DNA of 64,000 bases. Origin: Watersipora subatra (lineage: Eukaryota > Bryozoa > Gymnolaemata > Cheilostomatida > Watersiporidae). The stretch covers positions 27,929,870 to 27,993,869 of the forward strand of contig NC_088712.1 of NCBI RefSeq assembly GCF_963576615.1, in the 5' to 3' direction. Position numbers and translations under genes: made by a program. Below are positions 1 through 9,414 of this stretch, in pieces; the stretch's first letter is position 1; each line of letters starts with the position of its first letter. A model generated the notes under the pieces. It did no database searches. It saw only the letters and a list, made by a program, of their open reading frames with translations, and was not told where the DNA came from.

Positions 1-70
1 CAGGTACCTGCCTTGTTACAGCACTGTAGAATGAGAGCGTCTATGAAGTCTCATGCCAATAGTCCTGGTG
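1..70. repeat. Fragment of the left end of the large gag-bearing repeat
   Basis: The first bases (CAGGTACCTGCC, then TGTAGAATGAGAGCGTC) match the start of the repeat at 16617 and the sequence following the hAT end at 2025. This is therefore a separate left-end fragment of the same family, or the left part of copy 1 split from the rest by later insertions. It is too short to tell which. Confidence 0.5.
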
Positions 71-446
71 TTGTAAACTTAAAGATCAAGCGAGATATTC
101 AAACGAATAAACTCGATGAAAATACTAATGGCCCTGAAAAGGCCGTGGGAGGAATAATTCTAGAGAATTATTCTATTTGGATGTTATCTGGTCCAAGAAT
201 GTCTAGGTCATCAAGGCCGAGAGGATCTCGGGGGTTCTTGACGACTATTCGAGAAGAAACCTCGCATATCGGAGGGGCCAATGTCCTAACCGAGTTGGAT
301 GGACGCCACACTGGTCTCCGGTGCACACTTGGCAGCTGCCTCGGAGAAGGTGCCCTCCTCACCCTTGGCCTACTGGTGCATGGTGGCTTTGTGGGCGATG
401 TCTGTGTGGCCACAGATCGCTGGTGTATCTGTTCTATGTGCTGTAC

Positions 447-575
447 TTATAACGCCCTGGTGGCGAAGACGCTCTCGCAGGAGGGACACTTAATTTTCTT
501 GATGTGACATCGCTCATGTCGTCGCAGCTTTCTGAGTGAGGCAAAATGCTTAGGGCACTCTGCGCAGCAGCACAT
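447..575 (-). pseudogene. Fragment with two C2H2 zinc fingers
   Basis: The minus strand opens at an ATG (575-573) and shows one complete finger: CAEC, twelve residues, then HERCH. The linker HIKKIK leads into a second finger that starts KCPSCESVFATRAL. A stop interrupts the second finger before its histidines, but the frame beyond it still reads VQHIEQIH, which supplies the two expected His. The spacing C-x2-C-x12-H-x3/4-H fits classical DNA-binding fingers. The surrounding 240-480 stretch is more GC-rich than its neighbours, as coding DNA in this AT-rich window might be. I cannot assign the gene. It is either a decayed gene copy or one exon-like piece of a zinc-finger gene; the interrupted second finger favours decay. 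Confidence 0.55.
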
Positions 576-1327
576 GGTGAACTGATCAAAGGGAAAAGGT
601 GACGTAGCCAATATTTATATAGAGAAGGGACTTTTGGGATAGTGGTTGACCTAGAAAAGATAACAGACGCCATGTATCAAATTTTTTAAGCAATGAACAA
701 TATTCTATAATTTATTTCTTATCGTTCACTCATTGAAAGACGTTTTTATGTTCATGGTTACATGCCAAAATAATATAAGTTTCTGTTATAATTAATTGTT
801 AGTGGCTTAAGATTACTTAAACAATATTGTTTCCATTTTTGTTGTACGTTTTCTCGAATTAAGATTTTGTAATTAGCCCGTTTCGTTATCGAAATATGTC
901 CTATTGTTTTTTACAATTACTGTTCGCTACTCGGTATATGTAGAATTCTCTGGGCTTTTTGTTAGTGTTTAGATTGTTACGCTGCAATGACTTATTGTCT
1001 AACAATAATTTTTTATTGTTACGAGTGTGAATATATTTATAAAGTCAGCAGTCAGCAAGACGATATGATTGGTCGGTTTGAACAATAACCGTCAATCTCT
1101 AAGCCAATCGCTTATGTAATATAAATGCTGCCACAAAGTTTTAGGCAGTTCAGTTTGTGTTTGGCTCTTGAAATAGCCGCATGATTGGTATTATCATAAT
1201 AAAGTCGTTGTTATTGGAAATATATCACTTATAATCATCATCACTAGCAAGCTCACAGAAAGTTACTACAAACAAATTGGAGAATTCAATAATTATTGTC
1301 CTTTCAAGAGTTGTGTTTTCTCCGGTT
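576..1327. other. AT-rich gap, no gene seen
   Basis: No open frame or repeat match stands out. Near 1085-1205 there is a promoter-like cluster (CCAATCG, then GTAATATAAATG, then a TTCAGTTTG initiator-like stretch and AATAAAG). This could be a solitary LTR-type promoter or chance in AT-rich DNA. Confidence 0.3.
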
Positions 1328-1745
1328 GGTTTCAACAGGTTATAGCGTTGACAGCGTTGGCTTCAGCGGACTCTGTTGGTTTCAGCCGATCACAAGCGAG
1401 TTGGGTTCAGCTCCCTCCTGTTGGTTTCGGCAGGTTGTATAGTCGGCAGCGTTGCGGTCAGAGCACTCTTTTGGGTTCAGCAGAGCACAAGTGAGTTGGT
1501 TTCAGCTCCTTCCTGTTGGGTTCAGCAGGTTGTAGCGTTGGTTTCAGCGCACTTTGTTGGTTTCAGCAGAACACAAGCGAGTTGGGTTCAGCTCCCTCCT
1601 GTTGGTTTCGACAGGTTGTACAGTTGGCAGCGTTAGGTTCAGCGCACTCTGTTGGGTTCAGCAGAGCACAAGTGAGTTGGTTTCAGCTCCCTCTTGTTGG
1701 GTTCAGCCGGTTGTATTGATGGCAGCGTTGGTTACAGCGCAATAA
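1328..1745 (+). repeat. About 4-copy tandem repeat, ~95 bp unit
   Basis: The phrase CAGCGCACTCTGTTGG recurs at about 1364, 1459, 1545 and 1640, so units are 86-95 bp. Within each unit GTTGGTTTCAGC-type blocks are themselves repeated. The array keeps several frames open (Val/Ser/Gln-rich translations), but these are by-products of repetition and show no domain. It ends in CAATAAATAAAAATAAG, which could act as a polyadenylation signal. Confidence 0.75.
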
Positions 1746-1960
1746 ATAAAAATAAGAGTTGTCTCCAACCCACTCTTGCGAGTTTTTCACCCAGAAGCTA
1801 ATAAAGCTGTGATTTTTCCTTCAAATTTATCTCATCTAACAAGTTGTTGCTTTCTACTGCATTCAAAAACCCCCTAACTTTGCTCTTTCTGGACTTTCCC
1901 ACTGTTTTTAATATTATAATCTTTTATTTCGTTTAATGCATTTTTTTCTTAAATGTTTTT

Positions 1961-2024
1961 GCGCGCCGGATTGGGGGCCCAATGGGCCGCATCTGGCTCG
2001 TGGGCCGTAGTTTGGAGACCCCTG
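1961..2024 (+). mobile_element. Solitary hAT-type terminal inverted repeat
   Basis: Read on the minus strand the block begins CAGGGGTCTCCAAACTACGG and continues with GC-rich GGCCC motifs, typical of hAT ends of the Charlie/Ac type. The following 8 bases CTGTAGAA (2025-2032) also occur at the corresponding place in the fragment at position 24, consistent with an 8-bp target site. I found no matching left end, so the element is truncated or internally deleted. Confidence 0.5.
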
Positions 2025-2325
2025 CTGTAGAATGAGAGCGTCGGTGAGGTCTCGTATAGCTTATATGCCAATAATCCCGAAAAGCCAATAAAGCTGTGAT
2101 TTTTTCCTCAAATTTATTCTCACCTAAAAAGTTGTTGCTTTCTACTGCATCCAAAAACCCACTAACTCTCCTTTTTATAGAAACTTCTGGACTTCCCACT
2201 GTTTTTTACTACACCGACATATCTAGCACTAGATTGAGAAATTCATCCACAAGGTTTATGCTTGCCTATTTCCTCAGCCTTTATCTTATTAGATCTATAA
2301 AATTTATTGCTTCCATTAAGGCAAT

Positions 2326-2690
2326 CTAAGTAATGGTGACCAAAGGCTTCACACCATCTACATTTTATCTTCCGATTGAAAGTTTTAGCTTACTGACAAC
2401 ATTTTTTGCACTTGTTTTAAAAGTTTCCAGGGCACTCTACATCTAGGGCCTATGTGGTCTCTTTTGACATTACATACCATGCACAATTTGTCGCCTTTAT
2501 TGTCCCAAACCGTCTTATTTTTCCCAACATCCTTGTTGTTGTCTTTACCGCTGGCTTCTCCTCACATCTTGCTCGGTTGTTTCCTAGGCTCTCCAGCTTT
2601 CTGTTTAGCCTCTGACTTCACGACAGTCAACTGCCCATCATCTTTCTCGTCTGTTTTCATTGTTTTGATTTGACTACAACGGTTATAACA
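2326..2690 (-). pseudogene. Zinc-knuckle (nucleocapsid-like) fossil segment
   Basis: The minus strand contains KCRWCEAFGHHYLDC, which fits C-x2-C-x4-H-x4-C, and another Cys/His cluster CMVCNVKRDHIGPRC after a Lys-rich stretch. Such knuckles bind nucleic acid in Gag proteins of LTR retroelements. The homologous region of copy 2 is at 16916-17270. The segment is broken. Its distance from the capsid-like segment is explained by inserted elements. Confidence 0.5.
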
Positions 2691-3173
2691 TTTGAATAAT
2701 AATCCATTTCCGGCTCAACCTTTTTGTTACTCCGTCTCGCAAACCTGGTGACAACTAGTCTCTTCTACAGGGTCGTAAGTTTCTAGTTTCAGTAATATTG
2801 CCAGCATCATCATTAATACCGTGACTCAATTTGGTTTCTAACTCAACATCCTCAACATCAACATCCTTAACCTCCCTATCATCTGCATTATTATGATTAA
2901 AAATGTATCTGCAGGTAACGGTAAGTAGAATTCTTTCTGGCTATCATTATCACAATCCCGTTTCGGAAAAGATAAATATTTTTTATTTCCCTAAACTTAA
3001 TTGTTTTGTATTCTAACAATTATGTATTCTATTTTGTATGCCTGGTGTCTCTGCCCAACTAGATTATTGGGACAGAGTTTTTGTAACTCGCTAACTCGGT
3101 GTTTCTTGGCCCACCTTTCCTTAATCTTTAATTTCCTAAGTAAATTATTTTTTTTAAATTTTTCATAAATTCA

Positions 3174-3806
3174 GTGTTGTAATACCTGTAAAGAGTGTCT
3201 CCTGTTGCGGTTGTATGGAAGCATGTATTACATAATTCTTAAATCATGTAAGACATGCTTACTTAGAATAAACAAACAAAACTAGCAAGAAATAGCAGTA
3301 AAATAGTTCAGGATTTGATGACTTACACTTTTTCTTCATCTGACTCAAAGTCATCTTCATATATAGCTAAAGTGTGTCAATTATGGGTACCCATAATTCA
3401 ATGCTGGTTATCTATCATCTAATTCTGTTCATCAACAGAACCATCAGTATTATCAAAATATCTTAACAGAATAAAAACTTTTTAATGAACTGTTCAGTTG
3501 AGTTTTAATTTCTAGCAGTAAAATGTTTATATCTGCAACTCGCTTTCAATTGTGGGGAGAACTTTGAAAGGTAAAGATGAGGAACACAACTCCTCTATTA
3601 ACACATTTTTCACCGGACTATGGCAACTGGAGTCAAGTCAGGCCTATTTAATTCTATCAAGTTTCTATCTGTATGGTTGTTCCAGTGCCATGCTCTATTT
3701 ACACAAGGGTTCCTACAGTTCATAGTTATAATCCATGGGATAAGTGATGGCAATGAGCTATAAATAGAACTCTATCTCATTACAAGCTGCAAGTATTGCC
3801 AGTGTT
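3174..3806. repeat. ~630 bp module, copy 1
   Basis: Begins CAGTGTTGTAATACCTGTAA and ends where CAGTGTTCTAATACC starts again. Diverged copies sit at about 5930-6560, 17820-18390 (shortened) and 21925-22570, with a further ~280 bp partial copy at 18390-18670. The module occurs only inside the two gag-bearing repeats, sometimes in tandem. I see no coding sequence in it; GGGTACCC and TCATCTTCATATATAGC stretches are well conserved. Confidence 0.7.
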
Positions 3807-3845
3807 CTAATACCTTTGAGGGGTGTCTCCTGTGATGTATATATA

Positions 3846-5118
3846 CCCTAGGACACTTATATTTCGCTAGTATTTAGTTTCATGAGTAGCACACAGAGTA
3901 AAATTTCGCTGCAACTTAATTTCGTGGCTCTGATGAGTGCGAAAATATAGTGATGTGAAAATTAATGCAGTGGAAAAAACATTACATTCCTCATGTCCAG
4001 TTCACTAATAAGAAAAAATTCATTTTGGGAATAGTTCGTATTTGTAAACCACAGGTTGAAATGTGTGGGTGAGATCGACAATTCAATTTGATCACTTGCT
4101 GCCATTTGTTTCTTAGAATATCAATGACGTCTAGGTCCCTCCCGCCGTGACTTTCACACTCGAATCCCAAGAAGAAGAAAATAGATAGGTAACAACCAAC
4201 TTCACAACCAAAACTGTATAACCCTTACGCTGCCATAAACGCATTTATGCGTTTTCTAGGGGCCACTGACATAAACGCATTTTCTGACTTTCTCAGCAGT
4301 TGTCTGGTAACTATCTGACTAATAACTAAATAACTAACTGGCAATTATTTGTTGACCACATAACCCACGGTCTTTAAGTCTTTTATGAAATTGACTGTGT
4401 TGTCCGAAGATTTCTCTATAAAATCAGCCTAAAACAACGAAGCAATTTTAAACTTTTGTTTGAGAATTTCTAATCTAAAAACGAACATTTTTCTGTGAGT
4501 TCATTAACTACCCCGCGCGAGTCATAAAACAGGTAATTAGTTGTTGATGACATAACAGCCAGTTCAGATTTTTGTGATTATACAGATAATTAAAGTAGAA
4601 CTTGCAAAGTACTGTATACATATCATGAAGGGCCATGAAGCAATATCGGCAATTTCGGTAAAATGGCTGGCACTAGGCCGGTAACGAATTTGTACATGAT
4701 TGGCAGTGAAAGAGATAATGTGGTTGGACCTGATGAGGGTTGATATTGTTTTTGGATGGTAATAGAATTCATCACTGCAATAATTATTCTTCAATTTTAC
4801 GACTTCACCTACCAGACTTTCGTCCTCATCAGTTACAAATTCGGTGATTAAACTGATATTGCTTTGCCATGCTGCTCAGTTGGTGTATTAGCTATAATGA
4901 GTTTACCAGAAATTTCCCATTCATCCTAACCACAGACGAAAGTTGCCTGCATTTCTAATATTACGATTTTATTGTGGATATCAATGAACAAAGCTATTTA
5001 ACTTTGCGTTTTCGCTCGTTCGTTTTGACAGTTTAGTTTCGCTCATTAATTTTTCGCGAGAGGATTTAACCGCGAAAACGCAAAAGTTAGATGCCGCGAA
5101 TACATAAGTGTCCTAGGG
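3846..5118. mobile_element. Non-autonomous TA-flanked transposon, copy A
   Basis: Terminal inverted repeats begin CCCTAGGACACTTATRT and both ends abut TA (3844-3845 and 5119-5120), as expected for the Tc1/mariner-pogo superfamily. The subterminal parts are shared with copy B (40225-46587) and copy C (52169-53190). No transposase frame is present. Its middle (about 4200-4700) differs from B and C. At about 4031 it preserves an uninterrupted GGGAATAGTTCG where B and C each carry a smaller inserted element. Confidence 0.85.
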
Positions 5119-5929
5119 TAGGTGATATGTGATTTTTCCTGCTAAAAAGAGTTGGTATCCGTTGCAGAACCTTTTTTCCCCAAACAACTAAAGAGGGGCT
5201 ACTTGTTATACTGCATTCTACAATTCATAACAGCGCAATGTTAATGCGGCTCTTCAAAGTTCAAAATTGCTTTATATTACAACAACCAGAAAACCTCAAT
5301 TCACACTGTAGTTATGATTATCCTGGCAGTAGATACTCTCAGACATGTACACAACACCTATTATCACGACCTGACAAACAATTAGTAATTAATAATTTGT
5401 ATTGATGTAATCTAGTCATTATTAGTATCATTTTGTAGATAATATTTTGCTGATCATTTTTTATGCTTAGTTCATGTCTAGTTTTGTGTCTACATAGAAT
5501 AATGTATACATTGTAATGTTATTAACTCTTCAAATCCCAAAATTATTTTATTTTATTAATCAACCACAATACCTCTAGCCAACTTAAAGTAATAAAGTAA
5601 CAATAAAAACCATATTTTACTTATTACTGCTTACGGTTGTTAGATAGAATTTAGGTTTACATAATGCAGTATAATATATTTGTTTAATAATAAATCAAGT
5701 TAGTTGAAATATCTATCGAGTTGGGCTGTTTGCATTGTTGCCATTGTTTAGTCTTTGCTGAACAGTATCCACCTTAGCAGTAGCTGGGTAACTCATAGAC
5801 TTCATTGCAGCAGTAGCAACCTCACTACCTCTGCACAGCCTTTTCAGGGTTGATGCATTACCTTCTGATAATAGCTTTGTACGTATCGTGTTGTCTCGAA
5901 CACCAAGGGCAGTTCGGTCATCTAATTAC

Positions 5930-6560
5930 CTGTAATAGGTGTCTCCTGTGGCGGTTGTATGGAAGCATGTATTACATAATTCTTGAATCATGTAACACAA
6001 GCTTACTTAGAATAAACAAACAAAACTAGCAAGAAATAGCAGTAAAATAGTTCAGGATTTGATGACTTATGCTTTTTCTTCATCTGACTCAAAGTCATCT
6101 TCATATATAGCTAAAGTGTGTCAATTATGGGTACCCATAATGCAATGCTGGTTATCTATCATCTAATTCTGTTCATCAACAGAACCATCAGTATTATCAA
6201 AATGTCTTAACAGAATAAGAACTTCTCAATGAACTGCTCAGTTGAGTTTTAATTTCTAGAAATAAAATGTTCATATCTGCAACTAGCTTTCAATTGTGGG
6301 AAGAACTTTGAAAGGTAAAGATAAGGAACACAACTCCTCTATTAACACATTTTTTACCGGACTATGACAACTGGAGTCAAGTCAGGAATATTTTAATTCT
6401 ATCAAGTTTCTATCTGTATGGTTGTTCCAGTGCCATGCTCTATTTACACAAGGTTTCTACAGTTCATTGCTATGATCCATGGGATAAGTGTTGGTAATGA
6501 GCTATAAATGGAACTCTAGCTCATTACAAGCTGCAAGTATTGCCAGTGTTCTAATACCTG
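5930..6560. repeat. ~630 bp module, copy 2
   Basis: Matches the module at 3174-3806 with scattered substitutions, and sits immediately left of the capsid-like fossil segment. It separates two partial copies of the TGCAGAACCTT / CTACTTGTTATACTGC block (5165 and 6640). Confidence 0.65.
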
Positions 6561-6880
6561 TAATGGGTGTCTCCTGTGGCGATTTTATAGAAGGTGATAA
6601 ACAATTCTTTCTCATGAAAAAAGTTGGTAGCCTTTGAGGAACCTTGCTTCCCTAAACCGCTAAGGAAGGGCTACTTGTTATTCTGCATTCTACAATTCAT
6701 AACAGCATAATGTTAATGCGGCTCTTCAAAGTTCAAAATTGCTTTATCTCACAACAACCACAAACCTCAATTCACACTGTAGTTATGATTATCCTGGCAG
6801 TAGATACTCTCAGACATGTACACAACACCTATTATCATGATTATCCTATTAATAATGAATCGAATTACTTGAAATATCTA

Positions 6881-7460
6881 TCAAGTTGGGCTGTTTGCAT
6901 TGTTGCCATTGTTTGGGCTTTGCTGAACAGTATCCACTTTAGCAGTAGCTGGGTCACTCATAGACTCCATTGCAGCAGTAGCAACCTCACAACCTCTGCA
7001 TAGCCTTTTCAAAGTTGATGCATTACCTTCCGATATTAGCTTTTTATGTATCGTATTGTCTCGAACACCAAGAATGGTTCTGTCATCTAGCATCTCGATC
7101 ATTGACGCTGTATTGCTTCCTTCAGCTCAATAGTCTGTATAGCCACATCTGTTAGTTGGCTCTTGCATAGCTGTGTAGAATGTATCCAAGTTCTCTTCTA
7201 CGAGTTGCCAGAGTATTGAACACATACCGCGCATCAATAATGTTTTTATCACCTATGTAGTACTGCTCCAGAATTTGCGGTATAGATTTGCAACTTTTAT
7301 CCGTGACTTACTAAGCTGAGGATTTAGCCACTCAGGCTGCTTCTGCTCCTGCAGAGTGTAGTAAAAAATTACTTTTGTAATCCTCCGATTCGCGGTCATA
7401 CCGAAACAGCACAATTGAGAGCTCCATTGCTTTTGAATATCCTGAAGTTAACTTCATGGT
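6881..7460 (-). pseudogene. Gag capsid-like fossil segment, copy 1
   Basis: The minus-strand translation includes DRTILGVRDNTIHKKLIS followed by a Cys-containing helix-like stretch and an Asn/Pro/Thr tail. This resembles the D-R-(I/V)-x-x-G-(I/V)-x-(D/S) motif near the C-terminal end of Ty3/Gypsy capsid domains in invertebrate elements. The upstream part resembles the N-terminal capsid region (LENLDTFYTAMQE-like). The homologous segment in copy 2 is at 22990-23640. It is broken in several places and should be treated as a fossil. Confidence 0.5.
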
Positions 7461-8522
7461 CACAGTTCAGTAAAAGTTCTCCAGGCGGGCTCAACCAGTG
7501 TTGCTTGCAGTTACATTGTTGATCATTTGTGTTGATTTTGTTTTCTATTACCTGGTGTTGGTTATGACTGTTGATGATTGCTTTGTTGTAGTATGTGGAA
7601 CTGTAACTCTGTTTATTGGTGTTTCTTTAAAGATTTTATACGATTTGTTTTCCGATGTGAACTCCGATCTTAGAATGTTGAACTGTTGCTCGCCAATGTT
7701 GGAGGCAGTTGTTTTTTTTGTCAGCTTCGGTGTAACTTTTGTGATGTAATTTAAAGTGATCTCTTTTCTGAGCTTTCTGATGGTTCTGGATCTCCTGGTA
7801 ACATATTTCTGTATTAGATGAGGTATTGCAGAGCCATCGATTAATTCCGTGCAGTATATAGTCCTGCTGTCCACATATTTTGTCTTGTTGTTTGGCTTGT
7901 GTGTGGTGCTTATGCTTTGCATTTCTCAGGTTCAGTGCTATGTCCAGAAAATTGACTACTTTATATTAGCTTCAACGGTGATGTGTGAGTCACAGTTTTT
8001 GGGGATGTCACAAAGTTCTCTGGTTATTTGTTCTATGTTGTTTGCAGTGTCATTCGGAGTTCCTTGACCAATATTACGGTATAAACCACGTGAGTATCTG
8101 TCCAATATTTTGGGTGATCTTGTTCAGCAGAAATATTTCAACCAACTCGCATGTTTCTGCTCCATCCAACGATATCATTGTGATATTGAACGTGTTGCAC
8201 ATTTTTTTTGCCACACTTGATCAGTGTTAAGCAACATGGATTTTTTTTGCATGATGTATAATATCTTGTTCACTAGCTGTGATAGTGTTGTATTTCAATG
8301 CAAAGTTCAGGGCCTTACGTAGTAATTGTTCTGCGATGGACAGGATAGACCAATAATTCAAATGTGTATTCTATATTACACTTGTATTGATCCTGATTAA
8401 AATTTGGTTGTTGATTTTTGAGTTCTGGCTTAGATAGGTTGATTAGTCAACTTGTTTGATTGTTTTTGAAGTTATCTTTGTAATGTTTCTGTGTTGTAAA
8501 AGCGTTAGGTGTAGCAGTAGTA

Positions 8523-8790
8523 GTCAAACACTCCTCCATTCCTTAGTAGTGGTAATCACACTTTCCTCCAGTCCTTATCAGTGGTAGTCACACACTCCTT
8601 TAGTCCTTATCAGTGGTAGTCACACACTCCCAGTCCTTATCAGTGGTAGTCACACACTCCTTTAGTCTTTATCAGTGGTAGTCACACACTCCTTTAGTCC
8701 TTATCAGTGGTAGTCACACACTCCCCAGTCCTTATCAGTGGTAGTCACACACTCCTTTAGTCCTTATCAGTGGTAGTCACACACTCCTAC
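8523..8790 (+). repeat. 32-bp minisatellite, ~8 copies
   Basis: The unit is CCTTATCAGTGGTAGTCACA followed by CACTCCTTTAGT; some units are 28 bp with CCCAGT. The same array, preceded by the same CAGTAGTAGTCAAACACTCC lead-in, occurs at 24662-24851 and 30646-31090 with different copy numbers. Confidence 0.9.
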
Positions 8791-8793
8791 ATA

Positions 8794-9123
8794 TGGCGCC
8801 TTACAGTGCCTCTCATTGCGTGTTCATAACTCGAGTTGCACAACTCGAGTTATGAACACGCAATGCGACTTTTCAAAAGTAAGGTGCAATATATCAGTAT
8901 GACGGTAGCATAACTGTAGATCTGGTTATATTAATAATGGTACATCAAGAGGCACCCGTTAGCTAATAGAAATTAAACTATGTATGTCTGTCCTGTAAAA
9001 CTAGAGCTAATAGCGAATTATAGTGTGCCAAGTTTGCAACTCGAGTTGTACAACTCGAGTTACACAACTCGAGTTGTACAACTCGAGTTGTGAACACGCA
9101 ACGCGAGGCACTGTAAGGCGCCA
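8794..9123. mobile_element. 330-bp palindromic MITE
   Basis: Ends TGGCGCCTTACAGTGCCTC are inverted repeats of each other and abut TA on both sides (8792-8793, 9124-9125). Just inside the ends are several copies of the self-complementary unit CAACTCGAGTTG, so the element can fold on itself. A half copy lies at 14398-14494. It has no coding capacity. Confidence 0.85.
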
Positions 9124-9414
9124 TAGAACATGGAACGCGAATCACTTTTTTGGTCCATCATTAAACGTCGTTGACATAATTTCTATGTTTGATCATTTTC
9201 AGCGTTAATTCAGTTCTTGTCAGGTTCAAGAAAAATAACTTTTTTTTGTCATTTGAAAAATAAGTAGCCCGGCTACAAATTGGTTTTCCAAACAGGTTTA
9301 TATACGGCAGTAAAATATTGGCTCCTGATTGGTTTTATTAATTGAGTTTTAGTAACCAAAACTTACATCATTAGTTACAATTAGAAAGGAACACAAAATT
9401 CAATTTTTTAATAA

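Larger units (their letters stand above)
2025..8522 (-). mobile_element. Degenerate gag-bearing LTR-type fossil, copy 1
   Basis: The minus strand carries remnants of a Ty3/Gypsy-like Gag. A capsid-like segment lies at about 6881-7460 and nucleocapsid-like zinc knuckles at about 2326-2690. The same order is found in a second copy at 16617-24661. The copy is heavily decayed, with many breaks, and is interrupted by a TA-flanked DNA transposon (3846-5118) and by a ~630 bp module present twice. LTRs could not be paired by eye. Divergence between the two copies and the later insertions indicate an old element. Confidence 0.5.

Noticed and set aside
168-413. Histone-like gene suggested by the GC-rich stretch
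   Set aside because: None of the six frames matches histone sequence; only the neighbouring zinc-finger fragment is recognisable.
1376-1745. Overlapping plus-strand frames rich in Val, Ser and Gln
   Set aside because: They arise from the 95-bp tandem repeat in three frames at once and carry no motif.
4200-4290. Palindromic ACGCATTTATGCGT region as a separate MITE
   Set aside because: Inverted repeats are short and no target duplication could be defined within copy A.
7498-8230. Plus-strand hydrophobic frames resembling membrane proteins
   Set aside because: They are antisense to a conserved, degraded minus-strand gag-type region; hydrophobicity comes from reading A-rich coding DNA backwards.
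8523-8790. CRISPR-like array
   Set aside because: Units are contiguous without unique spacers, in animal DNA, and recur as minisatellites elsewhere.
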